Assembly (NCBI GenBank): GCA_964583155.1
Contig: CAZOUY010000006.1
Span: forward strand, 1-64,000
Origin: CAG-826 sp964583155
GTDB taxonomy: Bacteria > Bacillota_I > Bacilli_A > RFN20 > CAG-826
Length of the DNA: 64,000 nt
Direction of reading: 5' to 3'
Below the pieces are notes generated by a model. The model was given only the letters and a program-made list of their open reading frames with translations, made no database searches and was not told the DNA's origin. A program made the translations under genes and the position numbers. Position 1 is the stretch's first letter; each line of letters starts with the position of its first letter. Positions 14,754-24,851 of this stretch are shown piece by piece.

Positions 14754-17582
14754 ATGGAAAAATATCATGAGGATACAATAAGTCAGATCAATGCTTTGCC
14801 AACACGGAACTATTATGAAATCGCTAATGGTATCAGTTGGACACTAAAGAATTTTCACTTTGCCTATTATCCTTTTTTTATGGAAAAATGCTTAGTGGAA
14901 ATCGGGGAAGATTCAATCGATGTTCCATCTAATTGGCAAATGCGCGGGTATGATCAGCATATTTACACCAATCAAAGATTTCCTTTTCCTTATGATCCTC
15001 CACATATTTTAAAGAATAATCCAGTCGGTGTTTATGTAACTACATTTAAGAAGGAAATTGAAAATAAAGACTATTATTTGCGTTTTGAAGGTGTTGATAA
15101 TTGCTTTTATGTTTATATCAATCATAGGTTTGTTGGCTTTGGAAGTGTTTCCCATTCACCGAATGAATTTCTAATTAGTGATTATCTCCTTAAAGGCGAT
15201 AATGAATTGCGAATTTTGGTTTTTAAATACTCATCCTCATCTTATTTGGAGGATCAAGATAAATTCCGCATGAGTGGCATTTTTAGAGCAGTAAAGATAC
15301 TATGTCGCCCCTATCATTGTTTATATCGCTATCATGTTAAAACGGAATTACTGTCGAAAAAGGGTTTAATTACGATATCGCTTGACCAAAAGGCAGAAGT
15401 ATCGCTCTTTGATCATGAAGTACTTTTGGATTGTCAAAAAGGAGAGAACATTACTTTCACCATTGATAATCCACGATTATGGAGCGCCGAAACACCTTAT
15501 CTTTATCAGTTAAAAATCGTATGTCAAAGTGAAATAATCTTCGAGAATGTTGGTTTACGGAAGATTGAGATAATCGGAAATAGGCTATACTTGAATAATC
15601 ATCTGATTAAATTTAAAGGAGTTAATCGCCATTCATCTTCGATAGATGGCTATGTTGAAAGCAAGCAGTTAATGAATGATGATATCGTTTTGATGAAGAA
15701 AAATCACATCAATGCGATTCGGACCTCTCATTATCCGCCTGATCCATATCTCCTTGAATTATGTGACAGGATGGGCATTTATGTCTTATTGGAGGCCGAT
15801 ATTGAATCGCATGGCGCCGTGGTGCAAAACGGCATTTATGAAGGACTCCATTACCATGATTTAGCGAATGACCAACGCTTTTTACAAATGATTTTGCATC
15901 GTGAAAAGGTTATGGTCGAGCGCGATATCAATCGTCCGTCCATTATAATGTGGTCTTTAGGAAATGAATCGGGATGGGGCGCTAATTTTATAGAAGCTGC
16001 TAAGCTGATTAAGGAGATTGATCCAACACGTCCTATTCATTATGAGAATTCTTATATTGAATACGCTAAAGATGAAAAAACTGAAACCTATTATGGGTTT
16101 GCGCAAGAAAATGTTTTGGATGTTTTTTCGCGCATGTATCCTCATCCATCTTGGTTATCTGAGTATGCGAATAGGTTAAATCGCCCTTTACTTTTATGCG
16201 AGTATACTCATGCCATGGGTAATTCATGCGGTGATATCAAGGATTATTGGGATATCATTTATCATCATGATTCGTTATTGGGTGGTTTTATTTGGGAATG
16301 GATTTCGCATGCGGTGAAAAACGGAAATCGCTATTGCTATGGAGGAGATTTTTTTGATCATCCCAATGATGGAAACTTTTGTATGGATGGCCTAGTTACT
16401 ATTGATAGGCATCCTCTTCCGCCTTTGAATGATGTGAAAATGGTCTACGCGCCTATTGAGGTTAAAAGGATTGATGAAAATACTTATCAAATTCTCAATC
16501 ATTATGATTTTCTGACTTTGGATCACATACGGGGTCAATATCATTTTTCATATGATGGTGTGAAAGATTGTACTATAGATCTTTCTCTTCCTGATGTTGC
16601 TCCTCATGGTAGCCTTGAAATGCATATTGAAGTGCCTTTAAAAAAAGCTTTGGTCACCCTTGAATTTTATTTTTATGATCAAGAGACCGAAATATATCAT
16701 CATCAATTCATCATTTGCAACAATCGCTTGCCACTTAATATTGTGCCTAAGCCACTTCATATCCAACAAAGTGATGGTGTTATCATAATTCAAAATGATA
16801 AATATCGGATATTATTTTCTAATGGCCTGATTGAACAGATTAAATATAATCAAAAGGATCTATTGAAAGAGAGGACAAGAATCGTTATCCAAAGAGCGCA
16901 TCTTGATAATGATCGCTATGTCAAAAATAAATGGGATCAGTATTTTTTAAATGATGCTTATTTTTATCAAGAGGATTATGAGCTTGAATTAGATCATTTG
17001 TCTGTTTATGGATATTTGGTCGCCGATTCCGTGATTCCTTTCGCGCATATTAAAATAATCTATCATTTCCTAGAGGATGGAATCTATATTGAAACTGAAG
17101 TTCAGCGCCAAAACCTCGATCTCTTTTGGCCCCGCTTTGGTTATCAATTCCATTTTTTTGGCGATTTCCAAAATATTGTTTATTTAGGCCGAGGAAAAGA
17201 AGAAGCCTACATCGATCGTCATCAAGCTTCTGTGATCGGAATTTATGAAGATAATCTCGCGAATATGTTTAACGCTTATCCCAAGCCTCAGGAAAATGGC
17301 TCACACTTTCAAACGCTTGAATTGGCAATCAATAATAATCAAGAACAGCTTATTATTGAAAGCGATGACTTCTTTAGCTTTTCTTTTTCGCCTTATGCAT
17401 ATTATCAATTCCCGATGCATAATGATGAGTTTTCATTGAGCGATGGCGCATATTTGTGCGTTGACTACAAGATGAGCGGAGTAGGATCAGGAGCTTGTGG
17501 CCCAGAATTAGATGACAAATATCAATTGAATGAGCCATCGTTTCAATATGCTTTTTCACTTAGATTGAGATCTTTAAAATAA
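14754..17582 (+). CDS. lacZ: beta-galactosidase, GH2 (LacZ)
   Basis: A 942-residue GH2 enzyme, a usual length for LacZ, with no signal peptide. Order of domains: sugar-binding jelly roll (about 60-190), Ig-like domain, TIM barrel (about 285-570), second Ig-like region and the large C-terminal domain characteristic of LacZ. Catalytic motifs are LGNESG (acid/base Glu405) and LLCEYTHAMGNS (nucleophile Glu483); GVNRHSS and RTSHYPPDPY are typical. It hydrolyses beta-galactosides such as lactose. ACGAGGAATC precedes the ATG. It stands between the long rod hairpin and the FAD/Rieske gene, not within the GH65 locus; no dedicated transporter is next to it. Confidence 0.95.
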   Translation: MEKYHEDTISQINALPTRNYYEIANGISWTLKNFHFAYYPFFMEKCLVEIGEDSIDVPSNWQMRGYDQHIYTNQRFPFPYDPPHILKNNPVGVYVTTFKKEIENKDYYLRFEGVDNCFYVYINHRFVGFGSVSHSPNEFLISDYLLKGDNELRILVFKYSSSSYLEDQDKFRMSGIFRAVKILCRPYHCLYRYHVKTELLSKKGLITISLDQKAEVSLFDHEVLLDCQKGENITFTIDNPRLWSAETPYLYQLKIVCQSEIIFENVGLRKIEIIGNRLYLNNHLIKFKGVNRHSSSIDGYVESKQLMNDDIVLMKKNHINAIRTSHYPPDPYLLELCDRMGIYVLLEADIESHGAVVQNGIYEGLHYHDLANDQRFLQMILHREKVMVERDINRPSIIMWSLGNESGWGANFIEAAKLIKEIDPTRPIHYENSYIEYAKDEKTETYYGFAQENVLDVFSRMYPHPSWLSEYANRLNRPLLLCEYTHAMGNSCGDIKDYWDIIYHHDSLLGGFIWEWISHAVKNGNRYCYGGDFFDHPNDGNFCMDGLVTIDRHPLPPLNDVKMVYAPIEVKRIDENTYQILNHYDFLTLDHIRGQYHFSYDGVKDCTIDLSLPDVAPHGSLEMHIEVPLKKALVTLEFYFYDQETEIYHHQFIICNNRLPLNIVPKPLHIQQSDGVIIIQNDKYRILFSNGLIEQIKYNQKDLLKERTRIVIQRAHLDNDRYVKNKWDQYFLNDAYFYQEDYELELDHLSVYGYLVADSVIPFAHIKIIYHFLEDGIYIETEVQRQNLDLFWPRFGYQFHFFGDFQNIVYLGRGKEEAYIDRHQASVIGIYEDNLANMFNAYPKPQENGSHFQTLELAINNNQEQLIIESDDFFSFSFSPYAYYQFPMHNDEFSLSDGAYLCVDYKMSGVGSGACGPELDDKYQLNEPSFQYAFSLRLRSLK

Positions 17583-17622
17583 AACGCTGATATTCAATCC
17601 ATACTATATTTAGGTGATTAAA

Positions 17623-18930
17623 ATGAAAATGCCAAACCATTCTCTATGGATTGATACAGTAGAAATCGATTCTTTTCCGATGTTAGACCATGATATTGAT
17701 TGTGATGTTGTGGTTGTGGGTGGCGGATTAGCCGGTATTTTGACAGCGTATAAAGCGCAGTGTGCCGGATTAAAAACCGTGCTCATTGAAAAGGATAGAA
17801 TAGGACAAGGAATAACCGCTAATACAACAGCGGTGGTAACTCTTGAACATGAAGTTCTTTATTCCGAATTCATAAAGAAGATCGGACGAGAAAAAACGAA
17901 GCAATACTTGGATGCCAATCAAGAGGCAATCAAAGAATATCGAAAATTGAGTCGTCGTTTTTCTTTTGATTATGAAACTAAAGATAATTGCGTTTATTCA
18001 ACGACAGACGAGCAGGCAATGAAATCAGAGTGCCGGGTTTTAAACGAATTAGGTGTCGATGCCCAATTTATTGATAAAGTCGAAATTCCGCTTGCTATTA
18101 AGGGTGGAGTGAGAATTCCAGATCAAGGGCAGATGAATCCTTTGAAACTTATTAAAGAGCTGTCAAAGCTTTTAACAATTTATGAGCATACGACGGCAAT
18201 TAAAATTTCTCAAGCGGGCGTTATGACAAATAATGGTTTCATAAAGGCTGCTAAAATCGTTATTGCTACGCATTTTCCTTTCATTGATCGTCATGGCTTT
18301 TTCTTTGCTAAAATGTATCAGAAACGCTCTTATGTCATGGCCATAAAAGATGGATTTTCCCTTCAATGCACCTACACTAATTATGATGATAAGGATTTCT
18401 ATTTTCGAAATTATCAAGACTATCTTTTAATTGGTGGCAACGATCATCGGTGCGGTGAATCGGGCGATTGCTATTCGTCGATTGAAAAATTTATAAAAAA
18501 TAATTATCAGCGTAAGGAAATTATCTATTCATGGAGCAATCAAGATTGCATTACTATCGATGAAGTACCTTATTTTGGGTCATATAGTTTGATTTGGAAA
18601 AATGTCTATGTAATTACCGGATTTAATCTTTGGGGAATGACACAGGCGATGATCGGCGCTAACGTGATCTGTGATTTGCTCTTGAATAAGAAAAACAAAT
18701 ATCAGGATCTTTATCATCCATCGCGTTTTTTCATCAAGAAGCAGCTTTGGAAAAACCTAAGCTATTACATTAAGCATCTTCTTTCGTTTAAGAAGCCACG
18801 ATGCTCTCATATGGGATGTGTATTAGTGTACAACCATCATGAGAAAATTTGGGATTGTCCTTGTCATGGATCATGCTTTGATGAGCATCATAATGTCATT
18901 CATAATCCCACGACCAAGCCTTTTAAATAG
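17623..18930 (+). CDS. FAD-dependent oxidoreductase with C-terminal Rieske domain
   Basis: A 435-residue protein. Residues 20-50 form a Rossmann FAD site (DVVVVGGGLAG...LIEKDRIGQG), followed by a DAO-type fold. The last 45 residues carry a Rieske [2Fe-2S] motif: CSHMGC and then CPCHGS. This two-part layout matches Bacillus YhfW-type proteins, whose reaction is not established. The Rieske end is short, stopping at NPTTKPFK. Starts at ATG 17623 or two codons later; AGGTG at 17612-17616 favours 17623. It lies 40 bases after lacZ and may be co-transcribed with it. Confidence 0.85.
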   Translation: MKMPNHSLWIDTVEIDSFPMLDHDIDCDVVVVGGGLAGILTAYKAQCAGLKTVLIEKDRIGQGITANTTAVVTLEHEVLYSEFIKKIGREKTKQYLDANQEAIKEYRKLSRRFSFDYETKDNCVYSTTDEQAMKSECRVLNELGVDAQFIDKVEIPLAIKGGVRIPDQGQMNPLKLIKELSKLLTIYEHTTAIKISQAGVMTNNGFIKAAKIVIATHFPFIDRHGFFFAKMYQKRSYVMAIKDGFSLQCTYTNYDDKDFYFRNYQDYLLIGGNDHRCGESGDCYSSIEKFIKNNYQRKEIIYSWSNQDCITIDEVPYFGSYSLIWKNVYVITGFNLWGMTQAMIGANVICDLLLNKKNKYQDLYHPSRFFIKKQLWKNLSYYIKHLLSFKKPRCSHMGCVLVYNHHEKIWDCPCHGSCFDEHHNVIHNPTTKPFK

Positions 18931-18974
18931 GGGCGATTGGAAGCAAAAAGGTTAATATTGCTAAAAAAAGTTGC

Positions 18975-18980
18975 TATAAT
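18975..18980 (+). promoter_or_regulatory. candidate -10 of the nitroreductase gene
   Basis: TATAAT with a poor -35 (TTAATA at 18952-18957, 17 bases away), upstream of the gene at 19042. Confidence 0.4.
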
Positions 18981-19041
18981 GTTAATACATACAAAAGTAT
19001 ATTATTTCATTATATCTTCAATAAAATAAGGAGGAAAGAAT

Positions 19042-19551
19042 ATGGAATTACAAGAAGCTATTTATAAAAGAAGAAGCATTCGAAAATTTAAAGATCAAAG
19101 GGTCAGTGACCAAGACATCAAAGCCTTATTGCAATTGGCGATGGCCGCTCCTTCAGCCCGTAATTCTCAGCCCTGGGAATTCTATGTTATTACTTCGGAG
19201 AGCATTCTCAACGAATTCTATCAAAATTTTAATTCTATGAAGTATAAAGCTCCACTAGCCATCATGGTGTCTGCGAATAAGAAAAAATGCCTTTCGGGCG
19301 ATGCCGAGACCTATTGGATTCAAGACTGCTCAGCGGCAATCGAAAATATTTTATTAGGGGCTGTCGATCTCCATTTAGGAGCGGTCTGGTGTGGCATTAC
19401 ACCACAGCAAGGCAAAATCTTGAAAGCGTGTGAAATTATGAATTTAGATTCGGATATTGTTCCACTAGCCCTTATTTATATCGGTTATCCCGATGAGAAT
19501 AAAGAAGAGCGGACCCAATATGATGAAACCAAAATTCACTATATAAAATGA
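19042..19551 (+). CDS. nitroreductase family protein
   Basis: A 169-residue FMN-dependent nitroreductase-fold protein. RRSIRKFKDQ near the N-terminus and APSARNSQPWEF bind FMN; GAVWCGITP and the LALIYIGYP strand are family-typical. It is likely to reduce nitro compounds, quinones or enones with NAD(P)H; the substrate is unknown. AAGGAGG lies 7 bases before ATG. It appears to be a single-gene unit. Confidence 0.9.
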   Translation: MELQEAIYKRRSIRKFKDQRVSDQDIKALLQLAMAAPSARNSQPWEFYVITSESILNEFYQNFNSMKYKAPLAIMVSANKKKCLSGDAETYWIQDCSAAIENILLGAVDLHLGAVWCGITPQQGKILKACEIMNLDSDIVPLALIYIGYPDENKEERTQYDETKIHYIK

Positions 19552-19658
19552 AGCACTATTAATCAACATCTTCTGTCCTTTTCTTAAGTGATTGCTACTA
19601 AAATAAAAAGTGTAATCGATTATGAACATGATATAATAAAAAAAGGAGGGCGATAGAA

Positions 19659-20495
19659 ATGATTGTTTTAATGGATTTTTGGGAACGATTAGTCGATTTT
19701 TTTGTCAACGAAGGTTGGGATATAGTTCTAGCGATCAGTGTTTTAATTATTGCCTTTGTTGGTATTAAGATTATTGTATTATTATTAACGAAATTATTAT
19801 ATAAATCGACAATTGATGGATCCGCTATTGCTTTTTATATTGCACTGGTTAAGGTTGCTTTATGGATAATTGCTATTTTTGCTGTTGCGAATGTTTTATC
19901 GATTCCGACTTCCTCATTGATAGTTGGTCTTTCATCGGTAGCTCTTGCTGTGACACTGGCACTCAAAGATTCTCTTTCCAATCTCGCGAATGGGATCATC
20001 ATGATTTATAATAAATCATTCCGTCGTGGTGATTTGATAGAAATAGATGGCGTTGAGGGTCGGATTAAAAATATTAAATTGTTAACTTCAGAGATTATTA
20101 CGGCTGATAATAGGCGCATTATTCTTCCAAATAGTAAAATGGTCAATGGTGTTATTATCAACAAAACATCGATGTCGACACGCCGTATCACCTTTACGTT
20201 TTATGTTAGCTATGATGCCGATGTGACTCTCGTTGAGGAGGTTTTACGCAAGACATTTGAAAGCGATAAACGCATAAATCGCCGTCCACGTGTTGATGTC
20301 TATATGAGTCAGCAAAAGGAATCATCTTTGGAATTCACAGTCAAATGTTGGGTGGATACGGAGTATTATTGGCCAATTTATAATGGAATGAATCAGGTGG
20401 TATTTGCCGCCTTTAAAGAAAACAATATTCAAGTTCCTTATAATCAATTGGATGTGCATATCAAAAACGATGAAAGAGGTGAATCCCATGAATAA
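19659..20495 (+). CDS. small-conductance mechanosensitive channel (MscS family)
   Basis: A 278-residue MscS-type channel: three membrane helices (about 20-45, 55-80 and the pore helix 85-115, rich in Gly/Ala/Ser), then the beta domain (RRGDLIEIDGVEGRI, RRIILPNSKMVNG) and the alpha/beta C-terminal domain. It releases solutes on osmotic downshock. AAAGGAGG lies 10 bases before the ATG, and a TATAAT occurs at 19632-19637. The next gene starts inside its stop region (8-base overlap). Confidence 0.92.
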   Translation: MIVLMDFWERLVDFFVNEGWDIVLAISVLIIAFVGIKIIVLLLTKLLYKSTIDGSAIAFYIALVKVALWIIAIFAVANVLSIPTSSLIVGLSSVALAVTLALKDSLSNLANGIIMIYNKSFRRGDLIEIDGVEGRIKNIKLLTSEIITADNRRIILPNSKMVNGVIINKTSMSTRRITFTFYVSYDADVTLVEEVLRKTFESDKRINRRPRVDVYMSQQKESSLEFTVKCWVDTEYYWPIYNGMNQVVFAAFKENNIQVPYNQLDVHIKNDERGESHE

Positions 20496-21432
20496 AGCGA
20501 TTCACTTAATGAGCTTAGGCTTACTATGTGCTTTCTTGTTTGGCGTTAGTGTGAATCACAATACCACGCAAGTTGCATCAGCGGTCGAAAATGAATCCGA
20601 TCAAAGTCAATTAGAGCACGCGGATTATTATTTGATTAATAGCCGTGAAGTACTAAATGATGATTTTCATATCTATCATTTGCGGTTAGAAGCACGAAAT
20701 TCGTTATCTTTAAACGATGGTGAATATTTAAGCGTCTATTGGAAATTCGATGATGATACCTTTGTAGGAAATCAAAATGATCTGACCATGTCTTTTACGG
20801 TTTCTAGCGATCCCACTAGCGTTCATGTGCTATCCATCAAGATGTATCTTTTGGAGAATAATATTGAAAAAGAAGCGTTGAGCTTAGATAAATACTACAT
20901 AAAGGATGGAAATGTTTTATCCAATTTTCATAATAATCGTGAGGTTGGATTGCGTATGATCTATTTGCCGATTATTGCGGTGTTGATGCTAATTGGATAT
21001 TTGATTTATTTCCATCGGCAGCAGCATTCAGGTGGACTTGATTTTGCTTCGGAACGCTTGGCACATATTTATGGTATGAGTTCTACAATAGAAGATACGT
21101 TGACGAATAATAAAATTTCCGATAAGGCCAAATTGAAGGTCATGAAAAAAACTTATAAAAATATTAAGAGTAACTTGATTACTGTTTTACATCTTATCAA
21201 TGCAATATCTTTGGAAAACAGCATTAGCATTGACAATAAGGCGGTGTTAAATGAAATTAAGAATACAATTTCTTTTATGGAAAAAGCGGATTTGAAAGTG
21301 ATGACGTTAGATGATTTTGATTATTTTTATCAGGAATTATTTAATAAACATATAGCCCCGTCTTTAGATTTATGTCGACGCGTTATTGCTGCTCATAAAA
21401 AATATCTTAAAGAAACATATGGAGATATCTAA
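20488..21432 (+). CDS. hypothetical signal-peptide/one-TM protein
   Basis: A 314-residue protein of unknown family. The ATG at 20488, preceded by AGAGGTG, gives a clean signal peptide (MNKAIHLMSLGLLCAFLFGVS); upstream in-frame codons lie within the MscS gene. About 130 residues of extracellular beta-rich sequence follow, then one membrane helix (IYLPIIAVLMLIGYLIYF, around residue 160) and a helical cytoplasmic tail of about 130 residues. Tight coupling to the MscS gene suggests a role in envelope stress, but this is inference. Confidence 0.7.
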   Translation: MNKAIHLMSLGLLCAFLFGVSVNHNTTQVASAVENESDQSQLEHADYYLINSREVLNDDFHIYHLRLEARNSLSLNDGEYLSVYWKFDDDTFVGNQNDLTMSFTVSSDPTSVHVLSIKMYLLENNIEKEALSLDKYYIKDGNVLSNFHNNREVGLRMIYLPIIAVLMLIGYLIYFHRQQHSGGLDFASERLAHIYGMSSTIEDTLTNNKISDKAKLKVMKKTYKNIKSNLITVLHLINAISLENSISIDNKAVLNEIKNTISFMEKADLKVMTLDDFDYFYQELFNKHIAPSLDLCRRVIAAHKKYLKETYGDI

Positions 21433-21436
21433 AATT

Positions 21437-21466
21437 AAAATGTCCTTCTAGGAGGACATTTTTTAT
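21437..21466 (+). terminator. intrinsic terminator after the MscS operon
   Basis: AAAATGTCC (21437-21445) pairs with GGACATTTT (21454-21462), with T6 in the tail. Confidence 0.85.
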
Positions 21467-21483
21467 TAGTTTATTTTGCATAC

Positions 21484-21512
21484 TTTACAAAGCAAATAAA
21501 ATGATTTATATT
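21484..21512 (+). promoter_or_regulatory. promoter of the lacI-type regulator and sugar locus
   Basis: TTTACA (21484-21489) and TATATT (21507-21512) are 17 bases apart. Confidence 0.6.
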
Positions 21513-21523
21513 AAAATCAGATA

Positions 21524-21539
21524 GGTTAAAGGCTTAACC
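21524..21539 (+). promoter_or_regulatory. candidate LacI-family operator (autoregulation)
   Basis: GGTTAA and TTAACC arms surround AGGC, directly after the expected transcription start. The arms resemble the palindrome at 26540-26553 further down the locus, so the regulator probably controls itself and the downstream promoter. Confidence 0.55.
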
Positions 21540-21550
21540 AGGAGAAAAAA

Positions 21551-22579
21551 ATGAATAAAATTGGAATGAAAGATATTGCCAAAAGATGCCATGTTTCAAT
21601 TGCGACTGTCTCATATGTAATCAATGGTGTTGATAAAGTGTCGGAAGAAAAAAAACAATTGATTCTGAAAACTATTGAGGAAATGAATTACAATCCCAAT
21701 CTTAACGCTCGCGCCTTGAGTAAAGGAGAATCTAAGCTGATCGGTGTATTGCTTCCGTTAGTGGAAGAAAAGGATCGAATCGATAATTTAATTGGTGGGA
21801 ACCCTTTTTATATGGAATTTATCGAAGGGGCGGAGTCTGCTTTAAAGGATAATGAGTACGATCTAGTGCTCTCGGGAACATGCGATATTACTCGCTTTAA
21901 AAAATGGATTACCTCCCGGATGCTGGATGGCATTATTCTTTTTGGAACAGTCGATGATAAAATATATAATTTCATAAAAGAGATGCATATTCCCTGTTGC
22001 ATTGTTGATGGCGAGGGCATTGAAGGTATCATGGGAATAAATATTGATGATCAGCTAGGTGGTTATCTGGCTACTAAGCATTTAATTGATTTAGGACATC
22101 AACAAATTGGCTTTTTTGGATCGTCTTTAGAAAAGTCCAATGTCAATATTAAGCGCTTTAATGGCTATAAAAAGGCGATGCTTGAAAACGGACTTACCAT
22201 TGATTCCGATTTTGTTTTTGAAGATGAAGTTAGCTACGAAGCGGGTGTAAGAGTGGCTAAAAAAATAATTCAGGATGGACTTACCTTGACCGGTTTAGTT
22301 TGCACCTCGGATATCACCGCTATCGGATTAATTAAAGGTATGAACGATATGAATATTATGATACCCGATCGTCTTTCCGTTGTAGGGTTTGATGATATTA
22401 AGATGGCCTCGTATATTACCCCTTCGTTAACGACCATCAAACAGGATGTCGCTTTAAAGGGGAAATTGGCGATTGAATGTCTCATTGAGAATATCGAACA
22501 AAATGTTAATTCCAATCGCCAAACGATTCTTATCCCTTCATTAATTATTAGAAAATCGACACAAGATCTAAAGGAGTAA
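21551..22579 (+). CDS. LacI/GalR family transcriptional regulator
   Basis: A 342-residue repressor. Residues 4-50 are the LacI helix-turn-helix (MKDIAKRCHVSIATVSYVING...NYNPNLNARALSKG); residues 60-335 are the periplasmic-binding-protein-like effector domain (IGVLLPLV, GGYLATKHLIDLGHQQIGFFG, VGFDDIKMASYITPSLTTI). It probably senses a sugar or sugar phosphate derived from the substrate of the locus. CAGGAG precedes the ATG. It leads the cluster; the GH65 gene starts 4 bases after its stop. Confidence 0.93.
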   Translation: MNKIGMKDIAKRCHVSIATVSYVINGVDKVSEEKKQLILKTIEEMNYNPNLNARALSKGESKLIGVLLPLVEEKDRIDNLIGGNPFYMEFIEGAESALKDNEYDLVLSGTCDITRFKKWITSRMLDGIILFGTVDDKIYNFIKEMHIPCCIVDGEGIEGIMGINIDDQLGGYLATKHLIDLGHQQIGFFGSSLEKSNVNIKRFNGYKKAMLENGLTIDSDFVFEDEVSYEAGVRVAKKIIQDGLTLTGLVCTSDITAIGLIKGMNDMNIMIPDRLSVVGFDDIKMASYITPSLTTIKQDVALKGKLAIECLIENIEQNVNSNRQTILIPSLIIRKSTQDLKE

Positions 22580-22583
22580 ATAT

Positions 22584-24851
22584 ATGGCTAAAGTTGCAAC
22601 TAAATATCTTAAAGAAGATCCTTATCAAATTATTGAAGAGGGATTACATGTTGATAAAACAAAAGTATCAGAATCGCTTTTTTCTCTCGCTAATGAATAC
22701 CATGGAATACGTGGCTTTTTTGATGAGGGCGGAAGCCTTCCATCTTTGCAGGGTTCATATTTCAATGGCATATATGAGTATTCCTTAAAAGATACGCCTA
22801 ATGCATATAGAGGAATCGTGAAGAGAACGCACTTCATGATCAATTCTGTCAACTGGGTCAAGGCCCGCTTTTCATATCAAGATGTCATTTTGGATTTAGG
22901 AAAATGCAAATATCGCGAATTTATGCGGACACTAGATATGAAATCGGGAGTAATGGAAAGAAAATTCGTTTGGGAAGTCAATGGTGTGGATATTCATTTT
23001 TCTTTTAAGCGGATGTTAAGCATGTTAAATTGTGAACGTGCTTTTCAGGTTATCGAAATCACGGCCTCGAAAGATATTGTATTGGATATTGAGATGAGCC
23101 TCGACTCCAATGTTCTCCATTGGGAACAAGATTGCTATTACCAAAGACATGATGAAAGAATCATCGATCAATCAACCTATCTTTTAGAGGTTGAAACACT
23201 AACTACCAAACAAAAAGTGGTCAGTGCAATGAAAATAGATGGTGATTTTGAAGAGATTACTCCATATCAAAAGGATAAGGAAGTTGGATTCCATGCCACG
23301 CTATCGTTAAAGTCCAATCATCCTTCATCGATCTATCGCTATGTAGTGAATGTCATCGATAAAAAGGGTGAGCTATCGTTTGATGATTTAGCGACAAAAG
23401 CACTTACGACATGTCTTCTTTCCTCACAAGAAGGCTTTAAACAGCAACTGGAATCAAATCGTGAATATTGGACCGATTTTTTTGCAAAGCACGATATTGT
23501 AATTGAAGGCGATATGGCAAATCAACAGGGAATCCGTTTTTGTCTTTTTCAATTACAGCAAACGTATCATGGGTTAGATGCTTCTAATAATATTGGGGCA
23601 AAGGGCCTGACGGGTGAAGCCTATTCCGGCCACACGTTTTGGGATACAGAAACCTATTGCTTGTCCTATTATTTATTAAATAATATTAACGCCGGCCGCA
23701 ATCTCTTACTATATCGTTATCATACATTAGCGGAGGCCAAAAAGAGAGCGGAAATGTTGGATTGTGAAGGCGCATGTTATCCCATTGCAACCTTAAATGG
23801 AGAAGAGGCATGTAACCTGTGGCAGCACGCTTCATTGCAATTCCAACCATCAACAGGAGTAGCCTATGCCATCTATCATTATTATCAAATCAGCCATGAT
23901 GAACAATTTCTAAAGGATTATGGCTATGAAATGCTCGTTGAAATATCGAAGTTTTTATTATCACGAGGAAGCTATAATAGTGATCATAGCGGATTTGGAT
24001 TTTATTGTGTTATGGGACCGGATGAATTCCAAATGATGGTCAATAATAATACCTACACTAATTACATGGCAAAGCGCACTTTTGAATACACTCTTGAAGT
24101 GCATCATAAATATCAATCGCGTGAGATATTGAAAAAATGCGGTATCGATGAATCATTCTTTAAAAAGATAGAAGAAGCTGCTCAGAAGATGATTATTTTA
24201 TATGATGAGAAAACTCATCTTTTTGAGCAACATGAAGGCTATTTCCATCTGCCCCATATAAATATTCATGATATTCCGGTAGAGGATTTCCCTTTATACA
24301 GTCATTGGTCATATGATCGTATTTATCGAAATGATATGATCAAACAACCCGATGTTTTAATGTTTTTATATTTATTCAATCAATCATTTTCTTTAGAGCA
24401 GAAGAAGGCTAATTATGAGTTTTATGAGCCACGATGCATTCATGAATCAAGCTTATCTCCATCAATTCATTCGATTCTTGCGGCGGAATTGGGAAAAATC
24501 GATGAAGCCTTAGATTTCTTTGGATTTGCGACGCGCCTTGATTTAGATGATTATAACCGCAATACACATGAAGGACTTCACACAACATCTATTTCCGCGG
24601 CTTGGCTTAATATTGTCTACGGCTTTGGTGGAGTGAGAACGGATGGTGACATTCTCAAAATAGCTCCGGTCATACCTTATAAATGGAAATCATATTCATT
24701 TAAAATTAATTATCAAGGGGTTAATATAAAGGTCGAAGTCTATCATGATAAGATGACGGTAATAGCGGATGGTAATCGTTCAATAAAAGTCAAAATTTAT
24801 GATTCTTTAGTGGAAATTTCATCGCAACCGGTGGTGATCAAACATGAATAA
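22584..24851 (+). CDS. glycoside hydrolase family 65 phosphorylase
   Basis: A 755-residue cytoplasmic GH65 enzyme. The (alpha/alpha)6 barrel contains GHTFWDTETY, EGACYPIAT, and MGPDEFQMMVNNNTYTN with the predicted general acid Glu481. GH65 members phosphorolyse alpha-glucobiosides (maltose, kojibiose, nigerose, trehalose and relatives) with inversion to beta-glucose-1-phosphate; the linkage cannot be told from sequence. The beta-phosphoglucomutase in the locus supports a phosphorylase rather than a hydrolase. Coupled to the regulator upstream and overlapping the next gene by 8 bases. Confidence 0.9.
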   Translation: MAKVATKYLKEDPYQIIEEGLHVDKTKVSESLFSLANEYHGIRGFFDEGGSLPSLQGSYFNGIYEYSLKDTPNAYRGIVKRTHFMINSVNWVKARFSYQDVILDLGKCKYREFMRTLDMKSGVMERKFVWEVNGVDIHFSFKRMLSMLNCERAFQVIEITASKDIVLDIEMSLDSNVLHWEQDCYYQRHDERIIDQSTYLLEVETLTTKQKVVSAMKIDGDFEEITPYQKDKEVGFHATLSLKSNHPSSIYRYVVNVIDKKGELSFDDLATKALTTCLLSSQEGFKQQLESNREYWTDFFAKHDIVIEGDMANQQGIRFCLFQLQQTYHGLDASNNIGAKGLTGEAYSGHTFWDTETYCLSYYLLNNINAGRNLLLYRYHTLAEAKKRAEMLDCEGACYPIATLNGEEACNLWQHASLQFQPSTGVAYAIYHYYQISHDEQFLKDYGYEMLVEISKFLLSRGSYNSDHSGFGFYCVMGPDEFQMMVNNNTYTNYMAKRTFEYTLEVHHKYQSREILKKCGIDESFFKKIEEAAQKMIILYDEKTHLFEQHEGYFHLPHINIHDIPVEDFPLYSHWSYDRIYRNDMIKQPDVLMFLYLFNQSFSLEQKKANYEFYEPRCIHESSLSPSIHSILAAELGKIDEALDFFGFATRLDLDDYNRNTHEGLHTTSISAAWLNIVYGFGGVRTDGDILKIAPVIPYKWKSYSFKINYQGVNIKVEVYHDKMTVIADGNRSIKVKIYDSLVEISSQPVVIKHE

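Noticed and set aside
14754..17582. lacZ as part of the GH65 sugar locus
   Set aside because: It is separated by the MscS operon and a strong terminator, and has its own surroundings.
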